A stretch of DNA of 64,000 nt from Actinomycetospora lutea (GTDB taxonomy: Bacteria; Actinomycetota; Actinomycetes; Mycobacteriales; Pseudonocardiaceae). A program made the position numbers and the translations under genes. The notes under the pieces were generated by a model that was given only the letters and a program-made list of their open reading frames with translations, was not told where the DNA came from and did no database searches. The first letter of the stretch is position 1. Each line of letters opens with the position of its first letter. The DNA is taken from NCBI RefSeq assembly GCF_028737205.1, contig NZ_JAQZAL010000010.1:62001-126000 (forward strand). Direction: 5' to 3'. Below, piece after piece: positions 16,085-23,047 of this stretch.

Positions 16085-16507
16085 TCAGCCCGGCAGCTGA
16101 CCGAGCTGCCCCATGATCGTCATGTTGTCCCAGGTGACCCACAGCTCGGCGAGCTTGCCGTCCTGCACCCGGAAGATGCCGCCGAAGTCGAACGACACCT
16201 TCCGGCCCGTCGGCGGGATCGGCCCGAGCGGTCCCTGCTGGGTGCCCTCGTAGGTCACCCAGATCCCCGCACGGTCACCGTTCTCGACGATCTGGACGAA
16301 CGTCTGCACGTTGTCGGGGAACGACGCCGTGTTCGACCGCAGGAAGTCCTTGAAGTCCTCGCGGCTGCGCACGTCGAAGTCGGGCGTCGCCTGGCAGTGC
16401 CGGACGAAGTCCTGGGCGACGATGTCGTCGAGCAGATCGAGCTCCCGCGAGTTCATCGCGTCCTCGAGACGCTGGAGAAGATCGCGGATGGATACGGCGT
16501 CCGACAT
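16085..16507 (-). CDS. SnoaL-like (NTF2-fold) protein
   Basis: A 140-residue cone-shaped NTF2-superfamily protein. SnoaL-type features include the N-terminal helix pair SIRDLLQRLEDAMNSRELDL, the DFVRHCQATPDFDV region, and the closing strands PPTGRKVSFDFGGIFRVQDG and KLAELWVTWDNMTIMGQLGQ. Members act as polyketide cyclases, isomerases or stand-alone proteins of unknown role. No polyketide synthase is nearby, so the function is open. The ATG at 16507 was preferred to upstream in-frame codons because they read through low-complexity sequence. A decayed relative lies at about 17487-17665. Confidence 0.85.
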   Translation of the reverse strand: MSDAVSIRDLLQRLEDAMNSRELDLLDDIVAQDFVRHCQATPDFDVRSREDFKDFLRSNTASFPDNVQTFVQIVENGDRAGIWVTYEGTQQGPLGPIPPTGRKVSFDFGGIFRVQDGKLAELWVTWDNMTIMGQLGQLPG

Positions 16508-16665
16508 GGCCCCTGTCCCCCCTCGCCGAGCAGCGACCTTCAGGGTGAGGCCACTCCCCCGCCCGGTCGATCGGCCACGAGGCGGCACCGCTTGCACCGA
16601 GAACTCCGCGCCACCGGTCGGTGGGTCCGACCCGATCGGGCGACCGCGTGCACGAGGATGAGTGC

Positions 16666-17463
16666 GTGCGGCAGTGGCGGCGGGCGCTCGGCGGGCTGGC
16701 CGTCGTCCTCGCCCTCGCCACCGCGTGCGGCGACCCGACCCCACCGCCGCCCCCCGATCTGCGCGTCATGACCTGGAACGTCCAGACCGGCGCGCACGAC
16801 CCCGACGAGTGGGCGCCCGTCGTCGCCGACCTCCGCCCGGACGTCCTCGGGCTCCAGGAGGTCTGCACCCGCGATGCCGAGGAGCTCGCCGACCTCCTGC
16901 GCCGCGACCACGGGCTCGACTACCAGGTGGCGCGGGGACCGATCCGCCCGCCGACGTCCGGCGAGGCGTATGCGCCGGTCAACGCCGCACTGGGCCCGGC
17001 GTGCGACACCGGCCCGACCGACGTGCTCTACGGCGTCGCGGTGCTCACCCGGCTGCCGATGAGCCCGCCGCGCGTGGTCACGTTCCCGCCCGACCGGCGC
17101 GACGAGCAGCGCGGCTACCTGGCGATCGACGTCACCACCTCGTCCGGGCCGGTGACCGTCTACAACGCCCACATCGGTCTCGACGGTGTTCAGGCCGACC
17201 AGCTGCGGCGTCTCGCCGACAGGGCCGCCCGACCCGGGCCGGCGGTCGTGCTCGGCGACCTCAACGTCGGCCCGACCCGACCGGAGCTGGCGCCGCTGAG
17301 GCAGGGATTCACCGAGGTCGACCCGGCGGGGCAGTACGCGACCTCCGCCCACGGGAAGATCGACTACATCTTCCTGCGCGGCCTGGTCCCGCTCGGTCCG
17401 CCGCAGATCCCGGAGGTCACCGCGTCCGACCACCGACCGCTGGTCGCCGACCTCGGGCGGTGA
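16666..17463 (+). CDS. Exported endonuclease/exonuclease/phosphatase-family lipoprotein
   Basis: A 265-residue protein. A short signal peptide (RQWRRALGGLAVVLALATAC) ends in a probable lipidation cysteine, although alanine rather than leucine occupies the usual -3 position. The mature part is an EEP-fold metal-dependent phosphodiesterase: MTWNVQTG (metal Asn), LGLQEVC (metal Glu), YNAHIGLD (His), LGDLNVGPTRPE (Asp-x-Asn), then KIDYIFLRG and the catalytic ASDHRPLVADL. Extracytoplasmic nuclease or phospholipid/sugar-phosphate phosphatase activity is expected. GTG at 16666 was chosen because GAGGA precedes it and the signal peptide then starts cleanly. Confidence 0.85.
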   Translation: MRQWRRALGGLAVVLALATACGDPTPPPPPDLRVMTWNVQTGAHDPDEWAPVVADLRPDVLGLQEVCTRDAEELADLLRRDHGLDYQVARGPIRPPTSGEAYAPVNAALGPACDTGPTDVLYGVAVLTRLPMSPPRVVTFPPDRRDEQRGYLAIDVTTSSGPVTVYNAHIGLDGVQADQLRRLADRAARPGPAVVLGDLNVGPTRPELAPLRQGFTEVDPAGQYATSAHGKIDYIFLRGLVPLGPPQIPEVTASDHRPLVADLGR

Positions 17464-17486
17464 CGCGTCAGGACGGGAGCGCGCCG

Positions 17487-17665
17487 ATCCTCACGCACGA
17501 CCCACTCCTCGACGAACGTCCCGTTCTCGATCCGGCTGAGCAGCTGGCCCTCGAACATCACCGAACGCCCGGTCGGGGCGGTGTTCTCGATCTCGCCAGG
17601 CGTGCGTGCCGCGCAGCGACCAGAACGACTCGACCAGGTCGCCCTCGGCGAGCTGCACCGTTCCT
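17487..17665 (-). pseudogene. Decayed, truncated SnoaL-like remnant with a frameshift
   Basis: Read on the minus strand, VQLAEGDLVESFWSLRGTHA is followed in the next frame by GEIENTAPTGRSVMFEGQLL and RIENGTFVEEWVVRED. Together these give the second half of a SnoaL-like domain (compare GRKVSFDFGGIFRVQDGKLAELWVTWD in the gene at 16085). Skipping one base near 17598 joins the frames. The N-terminal ~60 residues are missing and the LigD phosphoesterase gene begins in that space on the opposite strand. It is a relic rather than a working gene. Confidence 0.65.
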
Positions 17666-17712
17666 ACCGGTTGCGGGGCCGCGTCCGTTCGTCGTTCCCG
17701 CACCATGGGGAC

Positions 17713-18153
17713 ATGGCGAACCGGTTCGTCGTCCAGCGCCACCACGCGTCGAGCCTGCACTTCGACGTGCGGCTGGAGATCGACGGCGTCCTCGTGTCGT
17801 GGGCCGTACCCAAGGGCCCGTCGACCGACCCGGCGCAGCGCCGCCTCGCCCGCCGCGTCGACGACCACGCCCTCGACCACATCGACGTCGAGGGCCGCCT
17901 CGGCACCGGCACCGTGATCGTCTGGGACACCGGCACCTACGAGCAGCGCACCGAGGGCACCGCCGCCGACGCCCTCGCGGCCGGCCACCTCACCGTCGTC
18001 CTGCACGGCGAGAAGCTCGTCGGCGGCTACGCGTTCATCCGCACCGGCGGCGACGACTGGCTCCTGATCAAGACCCGGGACGACGAAGCCGGCCCGGCGA
18101 CCCCCGACGACCGGTCCGTGCTCACCGGCCGCACCAACGACGACTACGCCTGA
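17713..18153 (+). CDS. ligD (phosphoesterase module): Stand-alone LigD 3'-phosphoesterase domain protein
   Basis: A 146-residue single-domain protein matching the 3'-phosphoesterase module of LigD. The catalytic/metal residues keep the family spacing: His10, His16, Asp18 and Arg20 within RFVVQRHHASSLHFDVRLE, followed by SWAVPKGPS and the IDVEGRLGTGTVIVWDTG stretch. The enzyme trims 3'-phosphate or 3'-ribonucleotide ends so that a broken DNA end can be extended or ligated. The polymerase module is 4 kb upstream (12838) on the other strand. ATG 17713 is the natural start; an open frame upstream reads through the SnoaL relic. Confidence 0.9.
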   Translation: MANRFVVQRHHASSLHFDVRLEIDGVLVSWAVPKGPSTDPAQRRLARRVDDHALDHIDVEGRLGTGTVIVWDTGTYEQRTEGTAADALAAGHLTVVLHGEKLVGGYAFIRTGGDDWLLIKTRDDEAGPATPDDRSVLTGRTNDDYA

Positions 18154-19001
18154 GCCGGCACCACAAAGACCTCGGACACCGGCGTCGCCGGCCGCCCGAG
18201 CAGGCGGGGCAGAGTCGGGTCGACCGTCGCGAAGTCGCCGCGCCGGCTCGCCGCGAACATCCCGAGCAGCATGTCGGCGCCGCCCTCCGGGACCCCGCGC
18301 TCGACCAGCGCGGCCCGGTACTCGGCGTCGGGCACCGTGACGTGGCGGATCGTGCGACCGGCCGCGTCCGCCGCGAGGTCGGCGAGCTGCTCCATCGTCA
18401 CGGCCTCGGGCCCGGTGAGCGGTGGGGTGATCCCGTCGAGCACGTCGTCGGTGAGGGCGAGGGCCGCGACGGCGGCGAGGTCGCCGTGCGTGGTCCACGC
18501 GAACGGCCCGGCGTCGGGGACGCGGAGCTCGCCGGTGTGCCAGGCGCTGCTCAGCAGCATCGGGATGGTCGAGGCGTAGAAGCCGTGGCGCAACGCGGTG
18601 TACGGCGCCCCGCAGCCGCGCAGGACCTCCTCGTTGGCGGCGTGCTGGGGCATCGGCGGGAACGGCGAGTCCGGGCGCGCGCCGGCGTGGCTGGTGTAGA
18701 GCACGCGCTCGGCGCCCGCCACGACGGCGGCCTCGATCGCGGCGCGGTTCTGCCGGAGGCCCTCCTCGCCGAGCGTGTTCGCCGAGACCACCAGCACGCG
18801 TGACGCCCCGTCGAACGCCTCGGCGAGGCTCGCGGGGTCGGCGTAGTCGCCGCGGCGGACCCGCACGCCGCGCTCCGCGAGATCGCGCACGCTCGACGGG
18901 TCGCGGACGCTGGCCCCGACCTGTTCGGCGGGCGCGCGGTCGAGCAGCCGCTCGAGGACGGCGTGGCCGAGCTGACCGCTCGCGCCGGTAACGATGATCA
19001 T
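18144..19001 (-). CDS. NmrA-family NAD(P)-binding SDR
   Basis: A 285-residue atypical SDR. It begins MIIVTGASGQLGHAVLERLL with the NAD(P) glycine motif, and carries SVRDPSSVRDLAERGVRVRR, as in the NmrA/TMR group, then ERVLYTSHAGARPDSPF. The Tyr-Lys catalytic pair is lacking, as usual in this group; relatives act as quinone oxidoreductases or redox sensors. ATG 19001 was chosen over a codon 39 bases upstream that lies in the operator region. The gene is divergent from a TetR regulator with a palindrome between them, and overlaps the phosphoesterase 3' end by ten bases. Confidence 0.87.
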   Translation of the reverse strand: MIIVTGASGQLGHAVLERLLDRAPAEQVGASVRDPSSVRDLAERGVRVRRGDYADPASLAEAFDGASRVLVVSANTLGEEGLRQNRAAIEAAVVAGAERVLYTSHAGARPDSPFPPMPQHAANEEVLRGCGAPYTALRHGFYASTIPMLLSSAWHTGELRVPDAGPFAWTTHGDLAAVAALALTDDVLDGITPPLTGPEAVTMEQLADLAADAAGRTIRHVTVPDAEYRAALVERGVPEGGADMLLGMFAASRRGDFATVDPTLPRLLGRPATPVSEVFVVPAQA

Positions 19002-19016
19002 ACCAACTCCGTTCCA

Positions 19017-19040
19017 GTGATAACACCGGCACGCTATCAC
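19017..19040. promoter_or_regulatory. Inverted repeat GTGATA-N12-TATCAC, candidate TetR operator
   Basis: A perfect 6-base inverted repeat lies in the 68-base gap between the divergent NmrA-type and TetR genes, 16 bases upstream of the former. A further ATAAC/GTTAT pair spans the same gap. The layout repeats the SDR/TetR arrangement at 6681-6767, though the operator sequence is different. Confidence 0.55.
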
Positions 19041-19069
19041 CGGAAACGCCGTCGCGTTATCGTTGTCCC

Positions 19070-19765
19070 GTGGACACCGACGACGGCCCGCGAGGGCGGA
19101 TCGTCGCGGCCGCCCTGCGGCTCCTCGAACAGGACGGCCCCGACGCGGTGTCGACGCGCGCGGTGAGCGCCGCCGCCGGCGTCCAGGCCCCGACGATCTA
19201 CCGGCTCTTCGGCGACAAGCAGGGCCTGCTCGACGCGGTCGCCGCGCACGGCTTCGCGGCGTACCTCGCGAACAAGACCGCCGCCGAGCCAGGCGACGAC
19301 CCGGTGCAGGACCTGCGCGCAGGCTGGGACCAGCACGTCGGCCTCGGCCTCGCCCACCCCGCGCTCTACCGGCTGATGTACGCGCGCACCGCGCCCGGGT
19401 CTCCGGCCGCGGCCGCCGCCGTCGACGTCCTGGGCAAGCACATCCGGCGCATCGCCGAGGCCGGGCGCCTGCGCGTGCCCGAGGAGCGCGCTGTCGGACT
19501 CGTCCGCGCGGTCGGCGAAGGGACGACGCTGACGCTCATCGCCACCCCCGAGGACCAGCGCGACCCCCAGCTCGCCGAGTCCGCGCGCGAGGCCGTCATC
19601 GCCGCGATCACCACCGACGCCCCGGCGCTGCCCGACCCCGGACCCGTGCCGGCGGCAGCGGCCCTCCGAGCCGCGCTCCCGGACGTCGACGCCCTGAGCC
19701 CGGCCGAGCTGGGCGTCCTGCGCGAGTGGCTCGACCGGATCGTGGCGGCGGCCGACCGTCGATGA
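19070..19765 (+). CDS. TetR family transcriptional regulator
   Basis: A 231-residue regulator. The HTH head reads GRIVAAALRLLEQDGPDAVS followed by TRAVSAAAGVQAPTIYRLFGDKQGLLDAV. The C-terminal part is helical, with the loop LAHPALYRLMYART common in one TetR subgroup that senses small ligands. The start is GTG at 19070. Its divergent partner is the NmrA-type SDR, with a palindrome between them, so auto-regulation and control of that SDR are likely. Confidence 0.92.
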   Translation: MDTDDGPRGRIVAAALRLLEQDGPDAVSTRAVSAAAGVQAPTIYRLFGDKQGLLDAVAAHGFAAYLANKTAAEPGDDPVQDLRAGWDQHVGLGLAHPALYRLMYARTAPGSPAAAAAVDVLGKHIRRIAEAGRLRVPEERAVGLVRAVGEGTTLTLIATPEDQRDPQLAESAREAVIAAITTDAPALPDPGPVPAAAALRAALPDVDALSPAELGVLREWLDRIVAAADRR

Positions 19766-19805
19766 CGCCGTGCCGCCCTGACTCGATCTGCAGCACGCTG
19801 GAACC

Positions 19806-20885
19806 ATGACCGCCGACTACGGCCCCCACGGATCGAGCCTGCGCGACCTGCCCCGTCTGCGGCGCACCCGCCGGCGCCGGTCGTCGAGCTGGGACCGCAC
19901 GGGCGGCAACGACGACCGCGCGACCCTGCGCCCCGGCGAGACCGCGACGCTGCTCGACGTCGCGGGCGCCGGCGTCGTCACCCACATCTGGGTCACCGTG
20001 GCCACGTCGCGCAGCCTGCGGAACCCCCTCGGGAAGGCCGACGACCTGCTCCGACGGCTCGTGCTGCGCGCCTGGTGGGACGGCGAGGAGCACCCCAGCG
20101 TCGCGGTGCCCCTCGGCGACTTCTTCGGCGTCGGGCACGGCCGCACCACCAACTTCGTCTCGCTGCCGCTGCAGATGAGCCCGGAGGACGGCAAGGCGTT
20201 CAACTGCTGGTTCGCGATGCCGTTCGGGTCCGGCGCGCGGATGGAGATCACGAGCGAGGTCGACGACGCCGACGTGCTCGTCTACTTCTACGTCGACCAC
20301 GAGGAGCTCGACGCCCTCGACGACGCCATCGGCCGCTTCCACGCCCAGTGGCGCCGGCAGAACCCGACCGCGGGCGTGACGCCCGGCCCGTCGAACGCCG
20401 CCTACCAGTTCCACGGCACGAACCTGACAGGTTCTGACAACTACACGATCCTCGAGGCCGAGGGCCACGGGCACTACGTCGGCTGCGTGCTCAACATCCA
20501 GAACCGGCGCCGCACTCGCCGCTGGAACTGGTACGGCGAGGGCGACGACATGATCTTCATCGACGGCGACGTCTGGCCGCCGACGCTGCACGGGACGGGC
20601 ACCGAGGACTACGTCAACACCGCCTGGTGCCCGACGCAGAGCTATTCGGCGCCGTACCACGGGGTCACGCTCGCGGGCGGGAGGAACTGGCGCGGGCCGG
20701 TCAGCCTGTACCGCTTCCACGTCGAGGACCCGGTGGTCTTCGAGCGCTCGATCCGCGTGAGCATCGAGCACGGGCACGCGAACAAGCGCAGCGACGACTG
20801 GTCGTCGGTCGCCTACTGGTACCAGGCCGAACCCCACCGCACCTTCGATCTCGTCCCGGTGGAGGATCGACTGCCGATCCGGTGA
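19806..20885 (+). CDS. GH172/DUF2961-type glycoside hydrolase
   Basis: A 359-residue protein with no signal peptide. DUF2961 landmarks are clear: SSSWDRTGGNDDRATL, GAGVVTHIWVT, VPLGDFFGVGHGRTTNF, FNCWFAMPFGSGARMEI, and HGTGTEDYVNTAW, with the acidic residue expected in the active site. Known members of this family (GH172) act on fructofuranose or D-arabinofuranose linkages, including difructose anhydride and mycobacterial arabinan. The length is normal. The TetR gene upstream is 40 bases away. Whether the substrate is self cell-wall arabinan or external glycan cannot be told. Confidence 0.85.
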   Translation: MTADYGPHGSSLRDLPRLRRTRRRRSSSWDRTGGNDDRATLRPGETATLLDVAGAGVVTHIWVTVATSRSLRNPLGKADDLLRRLVLRAWWDGEEHPSVAVPLGDFFGVGHGRTTNFVSLPLQMSPEDGKAFNCWFAMPFGSGARMEITSEVDDADVLVYFYVDHEELDALDDAIGRFHAQWRRQNPTAGVTPGPSNAAYQFHGTNLTGSDNYTILEAEGHGHYVGCVLNIQNRRRTRRWNWYGEGDDMIFIDGDVWPPTLHGTGTEDYVNTAWCPTQSYSAPYHGVTLAGGRNWRGPVSLYRFHVEDPVVFERSIRVSIEHGHANKRSDDWSSVAYWYQAEPHRTFDLVPVEDRLPIR

Positions 20886-20896
20886 GCGGGAGGTCA

Positions 20897-20912
20897 CTGC
20901 CCATTTGGGCAG
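20897..20912. terminator. Hairpin CTGCCC-ATTT-GGGCAG
   Basis: A perfect 6-4-6 stem-loop lies 12 bases after the GH172 stop. No T-tract follows, as is common in actinobacteria. It could be the terminator of that gene, or an operator for the small gene at 20986. Confidence 0.5.
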
Positions 20913-20932
20913 GGTCACACCCCTCTGCACTG

Positions 20933-20948
20933 GCAGGGCCGGCCCTGC
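20933..20948. promoter_or_regulatory. Perfect 16-bp palindrome GCAGGGCCGGCCCTGC
   Basis: An uninterrupted palindrome lies 38 bases upstream of the start codon at 20986 and 21 bases after the 20897 hairpin. Its position fits either an operator of the small downstream gene or a leader-RNA structure. Confidence 0.4.
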
Positions 20949-20985
20949 TGCTCGCACCATCGGGCATCGACCACGGAGGTACGCG

Positions 20986-21354
20986 ATGAACGACCAGGAA
21001 CGCTACGACCGCTTCCTCTCCGCCCTCGGCTTCCGCGCCCACCTCGACGGGACCCCCGCCGACGGCGTGGACCTCACCGACCTCGACGGCGAGCCCGTCG
21101 ACCCGGCCGTGCGCCTGCACGTCTGCCCGCAGCGGCTCGCGCGGCACGTCTCCGACGACGAGGGCGTCGCCCCCAGCGCCCGACCGACGCTCGACGACGA
21201 CCCGGACGCGCTCGACGAGGCCGAGGCGGCCTCGCTGCAGTCGCTGCTCGCGCAGATCGAGGAGGCGATCCTCGTCCGCGAGCCCGGGCACGACCACCTC
21301 GTGCTCGTCGACGGCGCCGTGCGCGCGGTGGCGGCCGACCAGGTGCCGGCCTGA
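20986..21354 (+). CDS. Small acidic protein of unknown function
   Basis: A 122-residue, strongly acidic, soluble protein that I do not recognise. GGAGGT (20975-20980) sits six bases before ATG 20986, an unusually good ribosome site. The sequence has two parts: an N-terminal ~60 residues with VDLTDLDGEPVDPAVRLHVC, and a helical C-terminal half (DEAEAASLQSLLAQIEEAIL) ending LVDGAVRAVAADQVPA. Strong GC bias at third positions supports it as a real gene. The two inverted repeats upstream suggest controlled expression. Confidence 0.75.
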   Translation: MNDQERYDRFLSALGFRAHLDGTPADGVDLTDLDGEPVDPAVRLHVCPQRLARHVSDDEGVAPSARPTLDDDPDALDEAEAASLQSLLAQIEEAILVREPGHDHLVLVDGAVRAVAADQVPA

Positions 21355-21384
21355 CGTCGCCCCCTCGCGGGGGATCATGACGCG

Positions 21385-21819
21385 GTGCCCGCAGGCCTGA
21401 CGAGGACCCGGCAAGCCACCGAGATCGGCGAGGGCCTCGCCGTCGGGTGTCTCGTGGCCGGTGTTCACGCGATCGGCACCGCGGCGGCGCTCGACACCGC
21501 GCTGGTGCGCGCGCTCGAGCCGTGGCCGTGGGCCGCGCGCTACCCCGCCATACGTCGCACCCCGCGACTCGACGACGTCCTGCGGCGTAGCTCTGGCCGC
21601 CGGTCGAGCCGCATCGCCCGCTGGAGCTCGTCGAGCGGGCAGTTCGTCCCGCAACTCTGCGATGACGAGTGGGACCTGCCCGCCGCCTGCTCCGAGCTCG
21701 AGGACGCGACCGCCGTCCCGGCCCGTCGTTGGTGCGAGCTGGCCGAGGTGTTCCTCCGCGGACTCGACGAGGACCACGTGTGGCGCGGCCGGCCGCTCGA
21801 TGGGCTCGAGGGGTTCTGA
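21385..21819 (+). CDS. Hypothetical protein
   Basis: A 144-residue unrecognised protein with a GTG start. Third codon positions are mostly G or C throughout, which supports this frame. The N-terminal half has a mildly hydrophobic helix (GLAVGCLVAGVHAIGTAAAL). The middle is Arg/Ser-rich and looks poorly folded. The C-terminal ~55 residues (PQLCDDEWDLPAACSELEDA onward) are acidic and Trp-containing. No ribosome site stands out. An alternative frame and the opposite strand are also open here, so confidence is moderate. Confidence 0.5.
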   Translation: MPAGLTRTRQATEIGEGLAVGCLVAGVHAIGTAAALDTALVRALEPWPWAARYPAIRRTPRLDDVLRRSSGRRSSRIARWSSSSGQFVPQLCDDEWDLPAACSELEDATAVPARRWCELAEVFLRGLDEDHVWRGRPLDGLEGF

Positions 21820-21936
21820 CGTGCCTCAGGCCTCGTGCGGGATCTCGACGAATGAGGTCGGACGCGCATCCCGTCAGCCGACGAGCAGGGGGGTCGACGT
21901 CGGGCCCGGAGTCACGTGACGTGACACGCTGACGGC

Positions 21937-22776
21937 ATGGTCGAGGCGGTCGCTCGCGTGGCGTCCCTGACGGTCTTCCCGATCAAGGGCTGCGCGGGGA
22001 TGGCGGTGGAGCGCCGCGAGGTCACGACGACCGGGCTCGCGGGCGACCGACAGTTCATGGTCGTCGCGCCCGACGGGCGCTTCAAGACGCAGCGGCGGCA
22101 TCCGCTCCTGGCCACGGTGCGGCCGCACCTCGACGGCTCCCGCCTCGCGCTGTCGGCGGACGACCGGGGCCCCTGCACCCTCGACGTGCTCGACGACGGC
22201 CCGCGCCGGCAGGTGGAGATCTTCAGCAAGTCGCACCCGGCCGTCGATCAGGGCGAGGACGCCGCCGGGTGGCTCTCCGAGGTGCTCCGCGTCGAGAGCC
22301 GGCTCGTCGGCGTGACACCCGAGCACCACCGCGCCACCGACGGCCTCGTGCCCGGCCTGTCCGGCTGGGCCGACAGCGGCTCACTGCTGCTGCTCTCCCG
22401 CGCCGCCGCCGACGACCTCTCAGACCGTGCCGCCGAACGCACCGGCGAGCCGATCCCCCTTGAACGCTTCCGCGCCAACGTCGTGCTCTCCGGCTGCGAC
22501 GCCCACGCCGAGGACGAGCTCGACCGCGTCACCCTCGGCACCGCCGGCCTCGCGTTCTCCAAGCGCGCGGTGCGCTGTGCCGTCGTCACCGTCGACCAGC
22601 GGACCGGCGCGCGCGTCGGCCCCGAACCGCTGGAGACCCTCGCGACCTACCGCCTCACCGACAACGGCATCGTGTTCGGCGCGAAGTACACGGTCTTGAC
22701 GCCAGGCGTAGTCGCGCTCGGCGACGAGCTGTCTGTGGGGCCGGCCGAGGTCCGGGTTGTCTGCGACCGCTCCTGA
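21937..22776 (+). CDS. MOSC-domain protein (YcbX/mARC-like)
   Basis: A 279-residue molybdenum-cofactor sulfurase-C-terminal (MOSC) protein. The N-terminal MOSC_N beta barrel contains VFPIKGCAGMAV and GLAGDRQFMVVAPDG. The MOSC domain contains FRANVVLSGCDAHAEDEL, with the cysteine expected to hold the cofactor in KRAVRCAVVTVDQRTGARVG. Members of this branch bind Moco and reduce N-hydroxylated compounds together with a flavin/ferredoxin partner. The length is normal. It is the last gene with ordinary codon use before the composition shift near 22790. Confidence 0.9.
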   Translation: MVEAVARVASLTVFPIKGCAGMAVERREVTTTGLAGDRQFMVVAPDGRFKTQRRHPLLATVRPHLDGSRLALSADDRGPCTLDVLDDGPRRQVEIFSKSHPAVDQGEDAAGWLSEVLRVESRLVGVTPEHHRATDGLVPGLSGWADSGSLLLLSRAAADDLSDRAAERTGEPIPLERFRANVVLSGCDAHAEDELDRVTLGTAGLAFSKRAVRCAVVTVDQRTGARVGPEPLETLATYRLTDNGIVFGAKYTVLTPGVVALGDELSVGPAEVRVVCDRS

Positions 22777-23047
22777 CCGCCCTGCTCCCGGCACAGCTTC
22801 GACCGGTGGCTCCCCCTCTGGCCAGCGCCAAGCGTTGAGCCAGCCGACGCACATGCACACGCTTGGAGATTATGCACATGCACCACCTGAAGTCGCACCC
22901 CGAAACAGTCACGGCTCACCCGTAAGGCACGATCAGATCCACAGTCAACGGAGCGGGACTGGAGGGTCGACGCGCACCGCATCCATTCCTTCGGACACAT
23001 CGAGCATCGCGCAAGACCTCGCAGCCACACCTGGAGGCCTGATCGTC
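22777..23047. other. Left edge of the defence island, no gene recognised
   Basis: These 271 bases separate the MOSC gene from the first island gene. Base composition falls here relative to the flanking chromosome, with A/T-containing codons and words such as GAGATTATGCACATG. The frame of the downstream ATPase is open back through this stretch, so a longer N-terminus from ATG 22853 cannot be excluded. No integrase, att-like repeat or tRNA is seen. Confidence 0.5.

Noticed and set aside
21911-21920. Palindrome GTCACGTGAC upstream of the MOSC gene as an operator
   Set aside because: A 10-bp palindrome is not rare in 74-percent-type GC sequence, no regulator is adjacent, and no second copy was seen nearby.
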